Shown here: positions 52,394-63,060 of the stretch, piece by piece | Layout: each line of letters starts with the position of its first letter | Numbering within the stretch: position 1 is the first letter of the stretch | NCBI GenBank assembly: GCA_014529385.2 | Contig: CM043969.1 | Coordinates: forward strand, 11,986,648-12,050,647 | Reading direction: 5' to 3' | Length of the DNA stretch: 64,000 nucleotides | From: Adiantum capillus-veneris | Lineage: Eukaryota > Streptophyta > Polypodiopsida > Polypodiales > Pteridaceae | Translations under genes and position numbers: made by a program | Notes under the pieces: model-generated | The model's database searches: none | What the model saw: only the letters and a program-made list of their open reading frames with translations | Told to the model about the DNA's origin: nothing

Positions 52394-55140
52394 GAGGTAC
52401 CTCTATTATAGAGGAGTGACACCCGGCATCGGCACCGAGTGCACCGAGTGCTCTTCGACATAGTTTCAGCTTTGACTTATTTGGTTGCTATTCGACTAGT
52501 GCATTTTCGTCTGGCGGCGGAAATCGACACCGACATTCATAGTCTACATCGACGCGTAGTTTTACGTGAATTTTATTGAGCCCACATCGACCACCTTTTT
52601 TGTGGTCTCTTGAGAGACGCTTTTCTCAAGCACACTGCTCGGAAGCGGAGTTTTCAACATTGACATTACAGGTGGTGTACGCGTTGGAGATCCAGCCGAC
52701 GGATATTTTTCGGCTGAGGGTAGACTTGGACTACGTCCATACATGTGGTATCTTCATAGTGTTTACAGTTTATGTTGTTCGCTCTTTTGAGAGCCTAATC
52801 CCATCAGGGATTTTGTCACTTGCAGATTCTTTGTACGCATGTTGCAAATACTGCCTATGCACGTTTTTTTGTGTGGAGCCATATTTGGCTAGTCTTGGCA
52901 GATTACATGGCCGTTTTTGAGACTTGATTTTGGAAGAGCCCTTTTTGAAACTGTGGCTAGTGTCTTTGAGTCTGCATAGCCTCTAGACGGTCAATAGCGT
53001 GAGGTTTTCTTTGAGCTGAGGTATTCTCGAATATTGAAATACCTTTGGTGATACAGGTGGCTGAAGTTCCCCACTACATATTCTCGCCATAGCAGATGTA
53101 TCTTATGGGACTTTATGCTCAAGTCCATGAAGGATGTTTTGAATAACAAAGGTCTATCAGAACCACTGAAAGAGCGTTGTCGAGAAATTTGCGGTCTTTC
53201 CAGGAAAGCACCGGGATTTTGGCTGTGAGAGTTTGTGAGAGAACTCCAAAAACTATATGAAGGAGCTATACCATAGATGCCATGAAGTCTAGGGTTTGGA
53301 AGGAAGAGAAATCAAAGAAGCCCCACTCTTTCTCTCTTCCACTCACACACACAAAGAAAGAACACAAAAGAGAATATCAAAACAACACAAAGATGAAAAC
53401 ATCAAAGCTATAGTCGTATCGTATTATGGGTAATATGAAAAGGGTTAATAGATGAGTTAATGGCATTCAATATTTGCCGATCAAACAAGCAACAGATTAT
53501 TCTTTGGAATTGTAATTTTGTGCTTACCATAATATATATGTTTTGTTTAGTGATTGGGATTAATTGTGTGTACAAATCCTCTTGGTTCATAGCAAGATAA
53601 CTACACTTATGTCAAAAAAAAAGTTTTAGTCTATAAGGGTAGTATGATGGGATCCGATGAATGAAGTATTCATTGAGTCTTTCTGGGCCAAAGAGAAACA
53701 CTATACGTTGTTGAAAGTGTATTTAACAGCTAATTCATAAGTTAATGCAATAAATCACACAGAGTAGAAGTGATATAAATTCACATCATGTGAATTATTC
53801 ATCTAGGATAACTCTAGTATGTGCAAAATGTAGATATGAGATAAGTGAAGAGAAGTGAAGTTTCCCTCCCAAGACTTATTCTTGCCTGTAGGCAATAAGG
53901 ATACTGCGGGGAAAGATGTACCTGTAGCAAGGAGAACCTAGAGTTTTTAGGGAGAATGACTTTCTAAGAGTGAGAGAGATAGGTTTGGTTAGGGAGGGAG
54001 ATGAAATTAGAGATATATGTTGGATTAGAGATGAAAAAGAAAACAACAAGAAACCAACAAAATATCAAAGTAAAACATAACTTACTTGTTGACAAACTCT
54101 TCGGGAGTTATTCACCATTATGATGGAGAGAAAAGAAGAGGGAAGACTTCAGCTTTGATTGATGCACCAAGTTCAAGACCTCCTTTGATTAGAGTTGATC
54201 TACTAAGGATAGATTACAAGAATGGCTAGTCTTCCTCTAGGAGCAAGTATAGGTTTAGGCTGATATTTATGGCTAAGTACAATTAGGCACCAATCCTCTC
54301 ACTCCCTCATGAATGGTTTCCAAGGAAAAAGAGGTTTCCTTTTATAGGTGAAGGGTATCCTCAAGGGCTAGACAAGAAAGAGAAGAGCTAGTGTGAACAG
54401 AAACTGACAAAGTTTGAAATGAGTTTGCCCTGCATGATGTGGGCAAATTGGGGTCCACCATTTTGATCATATCTCCTCAATTGTGGCTCCAAATAAAAAA
54501 ATAAAATAGGGACATAAAATCCAGCTCATGAGTTATGACTCCCATTTTATATACTTTTTTCAATTTGGATTAGAATCTTGTGTAAAAAATTCACCAAATA
54601 GTATCTTTTTGGCAATAAAAGTCTTCTTGTGGTCCCCTTCGTTTAGACTTCCACTTAATTCCAAAGGACACCTCATGCAATATGAAAGCATGACATTGCT
54701 CCTTGACAAAGGTTTGTAAGCATCCTCTTAATAATGCATTAAAATGAGTTCATCTTTGAAAATCATGCAAGCTAGTGCTCCACTAGGATTTGATTTCTTC
54801 TTAGTAGAAGCTATTACAAAGAAATATAAAAAATATAAGAAATAAAAAAATACATAGAATATATATATATAGGAAGTTATCCTAGATATAGGATCTAGTT
54901 AGGGTGTGAGATGATAATGAGATGGTAGAAAGAAAGAACCAATGCCTTTTCGCCCAAGTTAAATAGGCGGAGCTATTGATGCTTTTCCCATAGTAAGAAT
55001 ATGTTATCCTTGAGATAAATAATAGGACGAGATATAAATCTTATTATTATACTTACATATGCATATGTACATTATAGAAAATATATTTGTGTATCTAAAA
55101 AGTTTCAAAATAGATCTTGTAGCATTCGTTCCCACTATAT
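52394..55140. other. No gene seen
   Basis: The first 500 bp are moderately GC-rich with one 114-codon + frame (52576-52920) that I do not recognise. The remainder is AT-rich and full of stops, with a (TA)n patch near 54861. No terminal repeats or RNA genes identified. Confidence 0.5.
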
Positions 55141-55900
55141 ACATGTCACAGCACGACAGCGTGCAGAGAGTGATGGCTATAAGCTGGCTCAGTGGGAGAT
55201 TTTGGATGCAAAAATCATGGCTACGATACGTCTACATCTATCCGAGTTAGTGTTCTTCACTATCATAGGGAAGACAACAGCCAAGGATAGCTTATGTTCA
55301 TCATGAGAGAGCAAAAGTATGTTTTTGTCATAACATGAAAGAAGGTATTAAAGTTTCTAGACACTTAAATGAGTTCAACTCCTTGTTCAGTCAGTTGACA
55401 TCTCAAGGATTTAGTGAGTTTGACGATGAACTCAAGTCTATATTCCTGTTATCTTCTCTACCCAGTTCATGGGACATGTTTTTCACATCCATTAGCAATT
55501 TAGCTCCCAATGGCAAGTTAGTGCTCAATGATATCACAAATGCATTGCTCATTGAAGAGATTCGGCGTAAATCTCTTGAAGGTGCTAGTCATGGAGATGC
55601 ATATATGGATGGCACTTCAATGAAGCAAAGAGACCGTGACAATAACAAAAACAAAAAACAAAATAGAGAGTGAAAGCCTCATAGCTCGAGCGCGCAATGC
55701 CAAAAATATCAAGTGTTACTATTGCCATATAAAGGGTCATTACAAAAAGGATTGTCGCAATTTCCTAAGAGACCAAAAAACATGAAAAAAGATAAGTTTG
55801 ACAAAGGTAAAATTACGATAAATATTGAGGAGATCAATGTAGTTGAGTCTCCCATGCCTACCATCGCAGTAGAGGATGCTCCTCCTCCATTGATGAATGT
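55141..55900 (+). pseudogene. gag: Copia element COP3: Gag (UBN2-type) with zinc knuckle
   Basis: The first part, in another frame, reads GYKLAQWEILDAKIMATIRL. The open frame 55335-55673 then reads MKEGIKVSRHLNEFNSLFSQL, DDELKSIFLLSSLPSSWDMF and APNGKLVLNDITNALLIEEI. A third frame carries the knuckle CYYCHIKGHYKKDC (CX2CX4HX4C) at about 55708-55749. This is copia Gag, which packages element RNA. It has at least two frameshifts and no protease or integrase after it. Confidence 0.88.
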
Positions 55901-55903
55901 TAT

Positions 55904-56160
55904 GCTTTGATACCACTTGTGAGGATGTATGTGCATGGATCTCGATGGGGATGCGTGTGGGAAACGAGAGTGTGGGTGGAGCAACCTCCGGAAGTGTTTT
56001 ATGAGGAGCTCCTTCTTCATATGTATATAATCAATAAGGATACGTACACACGATGGACGGGCGAGCAGACACTGGACATCTGGCCCCGGGAAAAGGCGCA
56101 ACACCTTTACCCCAATAAACTCCCACTTAAAGGCGATGTGTTGATAAGCGAGACCTACTA
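55904..56160 (-). mobile_element. Inverted copia PBS and LTR fragment
   Basis: GCTTTGATACCA (55904-55915) is the reverse complement of the iMet-tRNA PBS with one C-to-T change. Two bases later TGTGAGGATG (55918) starts an LTR-like sequence read on the minus strand, with a TATATACATAT box near 56020. It abuts the + strand Gag of COP3 in opposite orientation. The right border is approximate. Confidence 0.65.
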
Positions 56161-56291
56161 GATAACTACTAGTATGTACAAGAAACTAGATGAGAGACTC
56201 TCTCAACCTATGTCCATTGGCTCACTCAATTGATCTGCATGCAGCCGTATTAACTCTAGTGGTAGGCGAGCGTACGTATCTACGCTATAGC

Positions 56292-56925
56292 CTACATGTA
56301 AATCTCGTGTAGACAACTCTGTATGGTCTGCAAAGCTCTACGAAGCTTCATGCTAGGGTCAGTCACCGTATGATTGACAATCTCTACTGAAAATGCTTCC
56401 AATGTAGCTGCTAGGTCGGGTCTCGACACTAGTAATTCGTACATGAGACGCACGAACGTTGTCAAAATATCCACAAACATGGCTTTTGTATCCTCCCGTG
56501 CGCTATTTGCATGCACTGCATCATCAGGACTACTCATTATTAGAGTCAAGGACATACTCATACCAAGACACCCTCTGCCTCGTCCCAATGGCGAAAACTC
56601 AATGTGCGACATTGAGTTACTTATAGCCAACCACACATGCGGCACATTGACTTCGTAATTGGTAGTAATCATGAATGGTTTATTGACACTGAAAGGATAT
56701 TAATCAACCTCTACTCGGAGTAATATCGAGTGTGCACCTGACCAAGTAAGACGGACCTACCATCTACAATATTCTTCTGGTACCAGTTTGCTCCTATTGA
56801 TAGTCTCATGACGCCCAAAAACCTTGCTTGGGATACCCCATTTCTCCAAACCAACCTTTCGGGTTAGGAGTATGCACTGTAGCAGCCATTGTGCCCATTT
56901 CTCTTGACTTTCATCATCCCTGCAA
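56292..56925 (-). pseudogene. Unrecognised minus-strand coding fragment
   Basis: One minus frame of about 210 codons with two stops: EKWAQWLLQCILLTRKVGLE, KWGIPSKVFGRHETINRSKL, MITTNYEVNVPHVWLAISN, DILTTFVRLMYELLVSRPDL and RALQTIQSCLHEIYM. A CAG/G acceptor-like site precedes it at about 56927. It looks like a real exon of a decayed gene. No family recognised. Confidence 0.45.
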
Positions 56926-57429
56926 CAAGTCCTCTTTAGGGTGCTTCAATTGATTGTGTGTGTGTGTGTCATTAGGAAAAGTTTGGACTCAAATTTGGGC
57001 CATGTAAGAAATGCCATGTCAGCGTAGAGAGAGATAATACAAAATTCATTTTAACCCTTTTTCATACATGTTTTCTAAAATTTGGATATCTTATTCATGC
57101 AAGGTACGTTTATTAAAAAACCCAAAAAGTATTCCAATCATGATAACACTTCATTGTGCTCCACGGCTACTGAATTCAATGCCGAATATCTCAATCTTTT
57201 GCATTTTTGAAAACTAAGCTCTATTTCCTCGCCTCCTTCTTCCCCCCATTCCCTCCTCCGTTCTCTCTTGCGCGCGCGATATTCAAATTTTCATTCTTCA
57301 ATCGGCCCCACCTCCTTCTGCACACAATTTTCGATCAGTGTGTCTCAATCGACACTTGTAGCTTCTATACGACGAGGAATACGAGAGATGTATATCACAT
57401 GCACATAGAGCTCTCATGAGAGTATGAAC
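56926..57429. other. No gene seen
   Basis: Non-coding, with a (TG)n tract at about 56956-56970 and a pyrimidine-rich stretch near 57230-57270. Confidence 0.5.
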
Positions 57430-60242
57430 TCCTCTGCAAGAAAAACAAATAGCAGACGCTTTCTGAAGTTTTGAAAGAGAACTTAAGATCACAGGATATG
57501 AAAAGTGTGGACCTTTGGCTGGACGGCAGAATGTATCCAAAGCATCCCGTTACAAACTCCACTCCACCTTTTAGGATACTACATCCTTAGTGAACTATGT
57601 CGGAGATGGCTACCATGGCTTGTATGGCTACACTAAGCAGTTGGCTACAAGAAATGGCGTTCTGCAATAAGAGAGAGATATTGTATACAGCGAGAATGTC
57701 CGCTTACACTAGAAAGTCGTACAATGTGCTCAATAGGTTGAAGGCAGGAAGGAGACCATCAAGGAGCTTACACAACAACTCAGAGAAAAAAAACAGTGCC
57801 AGGTCTTCACCAAGAGAGAGAAAACTAAGAGACATCGAGGACTTGAAAGTTGTCTAGGGAGGAATTAAGAGAAGAGTGCAATCCATCAAGATGTTCGTAA
57901 ACTCTCACATCTCTTACTGCTAACATGCTTATGCAGATCTTTGCTTCACCCTTACAAATAAGTAGAGCATAGCACCACCACCTCCTCGACCCATTACGGG
58001 CTTATATTGAATCGCAAAAACGTAGCTGGCTTCTTGGATGATAAGCGCTATGGTGGTAAGATCGTTGCTAAATAGCTTGACAACCTTTCAAAGGAGAACC
58101 AACTCCCTGCACGAGACATTTAATCAATTTTGGATGAAGCTGGTATATCCAATAAGGGATATGCTACCATTTTCAAGTATGTAGCATCATTTGCAGTGTT
58201 GTTTCACTAGAAAAGGGTTTTGCATCATTTGCAGTGCTATTCCACTTAAAAAAGGTTTTGATTCTTAACTCCTCTTACTCAGGTCTATGCAAAGACAGGT
58301 CAAAAAGTTTCGCATCAAGCACACTTCTTCCAAACCCTTTATCTACTCAAAAAACAAGACGGGAAGTCAATGAGGAGGTGCTTCAAAAGCTAGGAAGTCC
58401 TTTCCACATTGAATCGACATACAGATTGTCAAAAGCAGAAGAAATGGTCTATGACAATTATAACAATATTTTTTATGATATGATCGCGCTGCAGTCATAC
58501 ATTGTGCAGTTGTTCGATATCACTACTGAAGAGTGCAACGACGTCCTGAAGTTTTTCATCAAGCTAGATGAGTGCGAGCTTGTAAAGGAGACAAAGGTTG
58601 AGCGAGTCACAGTTACACTTATGAATAGAGCTCTGGATGCAAGCATTGGACCAGATGATCCTTGAATCTTTAGTGTGTAATTTGAGCACAACATTTTCCT
58701 TCTTGGAACATCACAGTTACACTTATGAATAGAGCTCTAGATGCAAGCATTGGACCAGATGATCTCGAAACTTTAGTGTGTAATTTGAGCACAATATTTT
58801 CCTTCTTGCGATGTTCAAGGTTCATAGAAGTTATGTTTAAGATAATTTATCGTTATGTTTTAGTTGAATGCTTTAGAATGTGCATTGTAAAAAGTTCAAA
58901 ATTATCCTTTCAGGTGCCCACTGAAAAATTTGATATATTGAATTGGGTTTTTCATCTAACAAACATACCAGAAACAATAAGCGAGCAAAGAAATGGAAAG
59001 AAATTGGATGTGGAGGGCATGGGATCCTACAATGTTGAGTGGCACATGGCTGGAGACCTAAAAACCTTGAAATGCATGTACAACGTTTCTAAAGAAGCAA
59101 CAATCAAAAGCCCTTGCTCATATTGCATGTGAGGGGTTCAGATCCTTGACAAAACATTTTGGAGGAGAGCTCCCAATAGGCATTTGCGCGACCCCTAACT
59201 TTCGACCCATTTTGTATCCCACTATCTGGAGTACACATATGCACAATGCACGCACTTTGTAGAATAATAGAAAAACTAACGTTTCTCTACATCTGTTTTT
59301 CTTGGACCACTCGACCTCTCTCTACGAAGCAAAGGGCAATCTCAACCTTAGAGACGTCCTTCTCAGAAATGGGTTTGCACGGAGGACATGTTAAGATAGA
59401 GCAGGATGAGAAGAGATCGAAAAATGGTCGGGATGTACCAAAGAAGCTATCCATTGATGGTGTGAAAGCCCGACTCTTCCTTTCAGTGCCCACAACTGGA
59501 TGACAACGCAAAAGCCAAAGTGCACAAGAAAGACAAGCATTACGATACAACAAGTGGAAAAATCTGCACAATGTTGTAGTTGACCATGCAAACAATGGTG
59601 CAGCAAGGACCCGCAAAGCAAACGTATAGAAAACTTTGGACGCAATATTCAGGTTCTACGAATTGAATTCATGGACTGATGGCGACTATACAAAATTCCA
59701 AGAAGCCATGGAGACCTACCACAAAACATTCATAAGTGCGTGGACAAATCAACATATTACTCACTACATGGTACTGTAATTTGTTTGAAGACATGATAAT
59801 CTTTTGAAATGCGAATACTCATCCTTATAATGTCTGTATGCTTTATATGAATCACATTATCTGTAACCACATGCCTTGGTTTACAAGACAATATGGCAGC
59901 TTGGGTGTTTGTTCTACACAGGGCATGGAAAAAACCCACTATCAAGCTCGTATTGGTTATATTAGTCACACTCGAAATGGCGGTGGTGCGGACAAAGAAA
60001 ATAGCTTAGAGGAGCTACACCAATGGACGTACCGAAAACTAATGCACAGGTCACATCACAAGGAACAAGTCAAACAAAGTCAGATTGGCCATGCCGTAAG
60101 ATTAGCCAAAAAACGGAGAAGAAAGGAGATATGGGATTTATCGTCTGCGGCTAGGCAACATGTGGATTGGAGGCTACAAAAACAACGCGTTGGAAGGGTT
60201 TGGACAACACCATGCAAGTTATGCCATAATTCTCAGCCATAG
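57430..60242 (+). pseudogene. Decayed transposase-like gene of unnamed family
   Basis: Pieces in several + frames form a coherent order. They are QLREKKQCQVFTKRE (about 57770), RKNVAGFLDDKRYGGKIVAK and SILDEAGISNKGYATIFKYV (57990-58190). Next are EVLQKLGSPFHIESTYRLSK and MVYDNYNNIFYDMIALQSYI (58370-58500), then AGDLKTLKCMYNVSKEATIK with CSYC (59048-59130). VHICTMHALCRIIEKLTFL (about 59230-59290) follows, and finally QYGSLGVCSTQGMEKTHYQA with GGADKENSLEELHQWTYRKL (59890-60050). The Cys pair, the His-rich helix and the QGMEK-H block resemble transposase-like proteins that are multi-copy in eukaryotes, but I cannot name the family. An intron-like TTACTCAG acceptor lies near 58281. Many stops and frameshifts make it a pseudogene. 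Confidence 0.5.
58607..58814 (+). repeat. 104-bp tandem duplication in the transposase-like pseudogene
   Basis: 58607-58710 and 58711-58814 both start TCACAGTTACACTTATG and encode MNRALDASIGPDD, with a handful of substitutions. Confidence 0.9.
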
Positions 60243-60399
60243 CAAGATCCAAACAACAAACTTAATGTATCTAGAAGAATCAATGTAATTTCAACTTTTC
60301 ATATTGTGAATGATCGTTGCAACAAAAAAAATACATTGCAAGACATTGTTACATAATGAATCTAACTTTGATGCATAAAACAAATACATTTTATTATTT

Positions 60400-61967
60400 C
60401 TAGTCATTTGAAAATGATACAAAATATTCTGGTCTCTTGCCCTTATCTGAAGGAACCTCTTCCTCATGCCTTGGTCTCTTTGAATGACGCGTTTCTTCAT
60501 CAACATCCGTCATAAGCACGTTGAGGTCAAGCAATTGGATCTCCTCAGTTGCCTCAATTTGCGGGGCCTCTTCTATAAGTTGAATGATTGACTGCTTTTG
60601 TTTCAACAATTCATGTTTTCCATATTGTGGCAATTGGCATGGGTCTGTGATTCCACACGCTAGACCATATGCAACATGTGTCAAAAAGTAGCGACTGCGC
60701 ACGCCATACATGCGAGGCCCTACACCAAAAATTGAGACCGCTGCTTGCTTGTCTAGCAGCATCACCTTGTCTGCGTTCCATATGATGGCCGCGCCTCCTA
60801 GATATCTTGAGAGTTTTTTCAATACAAAAAGGGGAAATTCAGCCTTGTCTTCAGAGAAGCTGAAATGGAAGCAGAGGAAATTTGGAGCGTTCAAATTCTC
60901 CAAGTATTGATCAAGAGAGGGATTCTTTCCCAAGTCTCCTTTACCTCATCCACGGGGAGGAGGAATGAACTTATCATCATAGACTACGACCTACGAGAAA
61001 TAAAAGCCAAGTGTTGGTATATACACATAAAACTCTCATACAAGGAAGAAAAAAAAAATATTATACAAGAGTATACCTTCTAATTTTTGTCTTCTTCAAG
61101 TAATGTAACATTCCATAAGTCAAGTGTACTCTCGTTTGCAGAGGATGAGGATGGTGTCAATGTCGTTGATAGAGCACTTCTCCCCATCTCTGTGATTCCA
61201 AGCCTTTCCTGTACCACCCTGAACTCTCGACTCTATTGGAAGCGTCGCGGCACATATGGCTGCATCCTTGTATATCATTGCTAGTGCCTCTGCTGGTTCG
61301 ATAAACTCATCCGCTGTTACATGAGCATCCATGACAAAATACTTGTCATCGGCGGGGTCGATTATACTACCATCCTCTTGTAGATTTTGAGCGACTAGAG
61401 CAAGGCAGTAGTCCTCTCTTAAGTCAAACAGTTCTATGATGTCATTGAGCATTACATAATGATGATCACCGATGGGGATGGTAGGGAGCACATTTGTTGA
61501 CAAAGCTCTCTCTAGTAGCTGAACATTTTTTGAAACACACAAATCACCACTAGGTGGTTGCACCAACTCATCACCAGTGACTGAACGGTGAGTGCTCTTG
61601 GCCTCCTCTGTCGTGTCCCGGTGATCGTCCAGATTAGCATTCAAAAAGAGTATGAACCCAGCATAGTATTCTGCAACTCGACACTTTCGATTATGTACGG
61701 GACATTTGATGTCATTCTTGCGAGATTGCAATGTCAACTTGAGGCTACTTCTGTAGAAAATATCTTTCTTTAAATGATCAAAACTTATATACTTCATATG
61801 AACATATCGAAAACCCTAAACTCAGATGTACTCCTGATCGTATGTCTGACAAAACTTTGCAAAAGGAAATGTGACGCAGAAGCCAAAAGCTCTTGCAATG
61901 AGAAGGCAGGATTGAAAATAGGCCTGCAAGGTAGCTCCTCCTCTATCTCAATCTGAAAGGGATCCAT
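60400..61967 (-). pseudogene. Unrecognised minus-strand gene, apparently multi-exon
   Basis: From ATG 61967: MDPFQIEIEEELPCRPIFNP. After a frame change near 61810 comes a 225-codon open part (61797-61120): HNRKCRVAEYYAGFILFLNA, HYVMLNDIIELFDLREDYC and DKYFVMDAHVTADEFIEPAE. A likely intron runs from GTATAC near 61075 to TTTCTCGTAG near 60995. The last part (60933-60400) has NAPNFLCFHFSFSEDKAEFP, AAIIWNADKVMLLDKQAAVS and TRHSKRPRHEEE (NLS-like), ending at TAG. A TATA box lies 95 bp upstream of the ATG. It is convergent with the transposase-like pseudogene, 158 bp apart. No family recognised; it could be a second gene of the same transposon or a host gene. Confidence 0.5.
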
Positions 61968-62060
61968 TTATGGACAGAGGTAACAAAACTTGGATTGCTG
62001 GTTAGGGTGAAGGTAGGAAGGAACTGGCTAAAGAGTACGAAGGGGGGACTGACTGGCCTC

Positions 62061-62070
62061 CTATATATAG
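62061..62070 (-). promoter_or_regulatory. TATA box upstream of the 61967 minus gene
   Basis: CTATATATAG reads the same on both strands and lies about 95 bp upstream of the minus ATG at 61967. That leaves room for a start site and a ~65-base 5' UTR. Position and context support a promoter, but it is a motif call only. Confidence 0.45.
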
Positions 62071-62256
62071 ACTCCTCAGAAACTCAACTAGTCACCCTTA
62101 TGATTGCATTAGTAACGGTGCAATGAATGCAAAACAAAGATCGAGGCAAGCTTCACCGTCCCTATGACACATGTCCTTCATGCGGTGAGTACCGTAGCCA
62201 TATAAAGCACCTTGACTACACACTCCAGAACTCGCTCACATCTACACAACGCAGGT

Positions 62257-62466
62257 ATGGAGGACAAGAAGAGAGGAAAGACGAAGCTTTCCCAAAAGAT
62301 GATGGCAAAAATGAAGGAGGTAGAGAAAACGATAGCTGAGGCAAAAGCTCTTTGAAAGGAGCTGAAGAAGAAAAACAAAGGAAACCAAAAGGTAAAGGCT
62401 GAGGAAAAAAACACCTTAAAGACCGAGGACAAGAAACCACCAACGATAAAGGAGGAAAAAGAATAA
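62257..62466 (+). pseudogene. Short Lys/Glu-rich coiled-coil ORF with one stop
   Basis: 70 codons: MEDKKRGKTKLSQKMMAKMK, then EVEKTIAEAKAL, a TGA, and KELKKKNKGNQKVKAEEKN to TAA. It is preceded by an acceptor-like ACGCAG, so it may be a last exon. Heptad-like and highly charged. No family recognised. Confidence 0.35.
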
Positions 62467-62610
62467 TTGAAATAGACAAACAAAATAGTGCATCTTTGAA
62501 GTTGTAATGGAGTCTTTGAATAATGCAAATTTCTTCATATATTGTTCCTTTGTTTCTGTCTCTTTGTTTCTTTTTTTGGTTAATGATTATGAAGGAAGAG
62601 CTTTTATTAA

Positions 62611-63060
62611 AATGTGTCGCACCACAATGCGAGTGGTAGGTTTATCTCACACAACTATTGACTTGCTAGCGCTATGCATCGACAAAAAAATATCGCACCA
62701 CAATGCGAATGGGAGCTCTCTCCACAATATGGGTGGTCTCTCTATCGCATTGTGACGCGACATCCAAATGTCGCGCCACAACGCGATAGGAAGAAATGTC
62801 CACGATATGGGTGGTCCCTATCGCGTTGTGACGCGACATTCAAATGTCGCACGACAACGCGATAGGGAGGTATGTCCATGATATGGGTGGTCCCTATCGC
62901 GTTGTGACACGACATCCAAATGTCAAATCACAACGTGATAGAGAGGCATCACCACAACATGGTTGGTCCCTATCGCGCTGTGGTGCGCCTTTAAGAGTAT
63001 CGTGCCACAACGCAATAAGCTGGTTTGTTCGAACAAGGCACATCCCATATCGCGTTGTAC
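62611..63060. repeat. Minisatellite of ~77-bp hairpin units
   Basis: Six unit starts (TCGC or a variant) at 62617, 62693, 62771, 62847, 62923 and 63000, a period of 76-78 bp. Within a unit the left arm TCGCGCCACAACGCGATAGG (62771-62790) pairs with 62817-62836 across 20 positions with one mismatch and a 26-base loop containing ATATGGGTGGT. The next unit repeats this (62847-62866 with 62893-62912). The first and last units are degenerate. The right arm of one unit can also pair with the left arm of the next. Confidence 0.9.

Noticed and set aside
56292-56658. + strand ORF 56374-56658 as the real gene
   Set aside because: The opposite frame is longer, extends through neighbouring codons with protein-like composition and has an acceptor-like site; the + frame is a shadow.
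61809-61821. AAACCCTAAA as a telomere-derived repeat
   Set aside because: A single telo-box-like word; not an interstitial telomere.
62611-63060. CRISPR-like regular repeat spacing
   Set aside because: Period is ~77 bp but the 'spacers' are also repeated and the units are hairpins in a plant nuclear context. No cas genes; it is a minisatellite.
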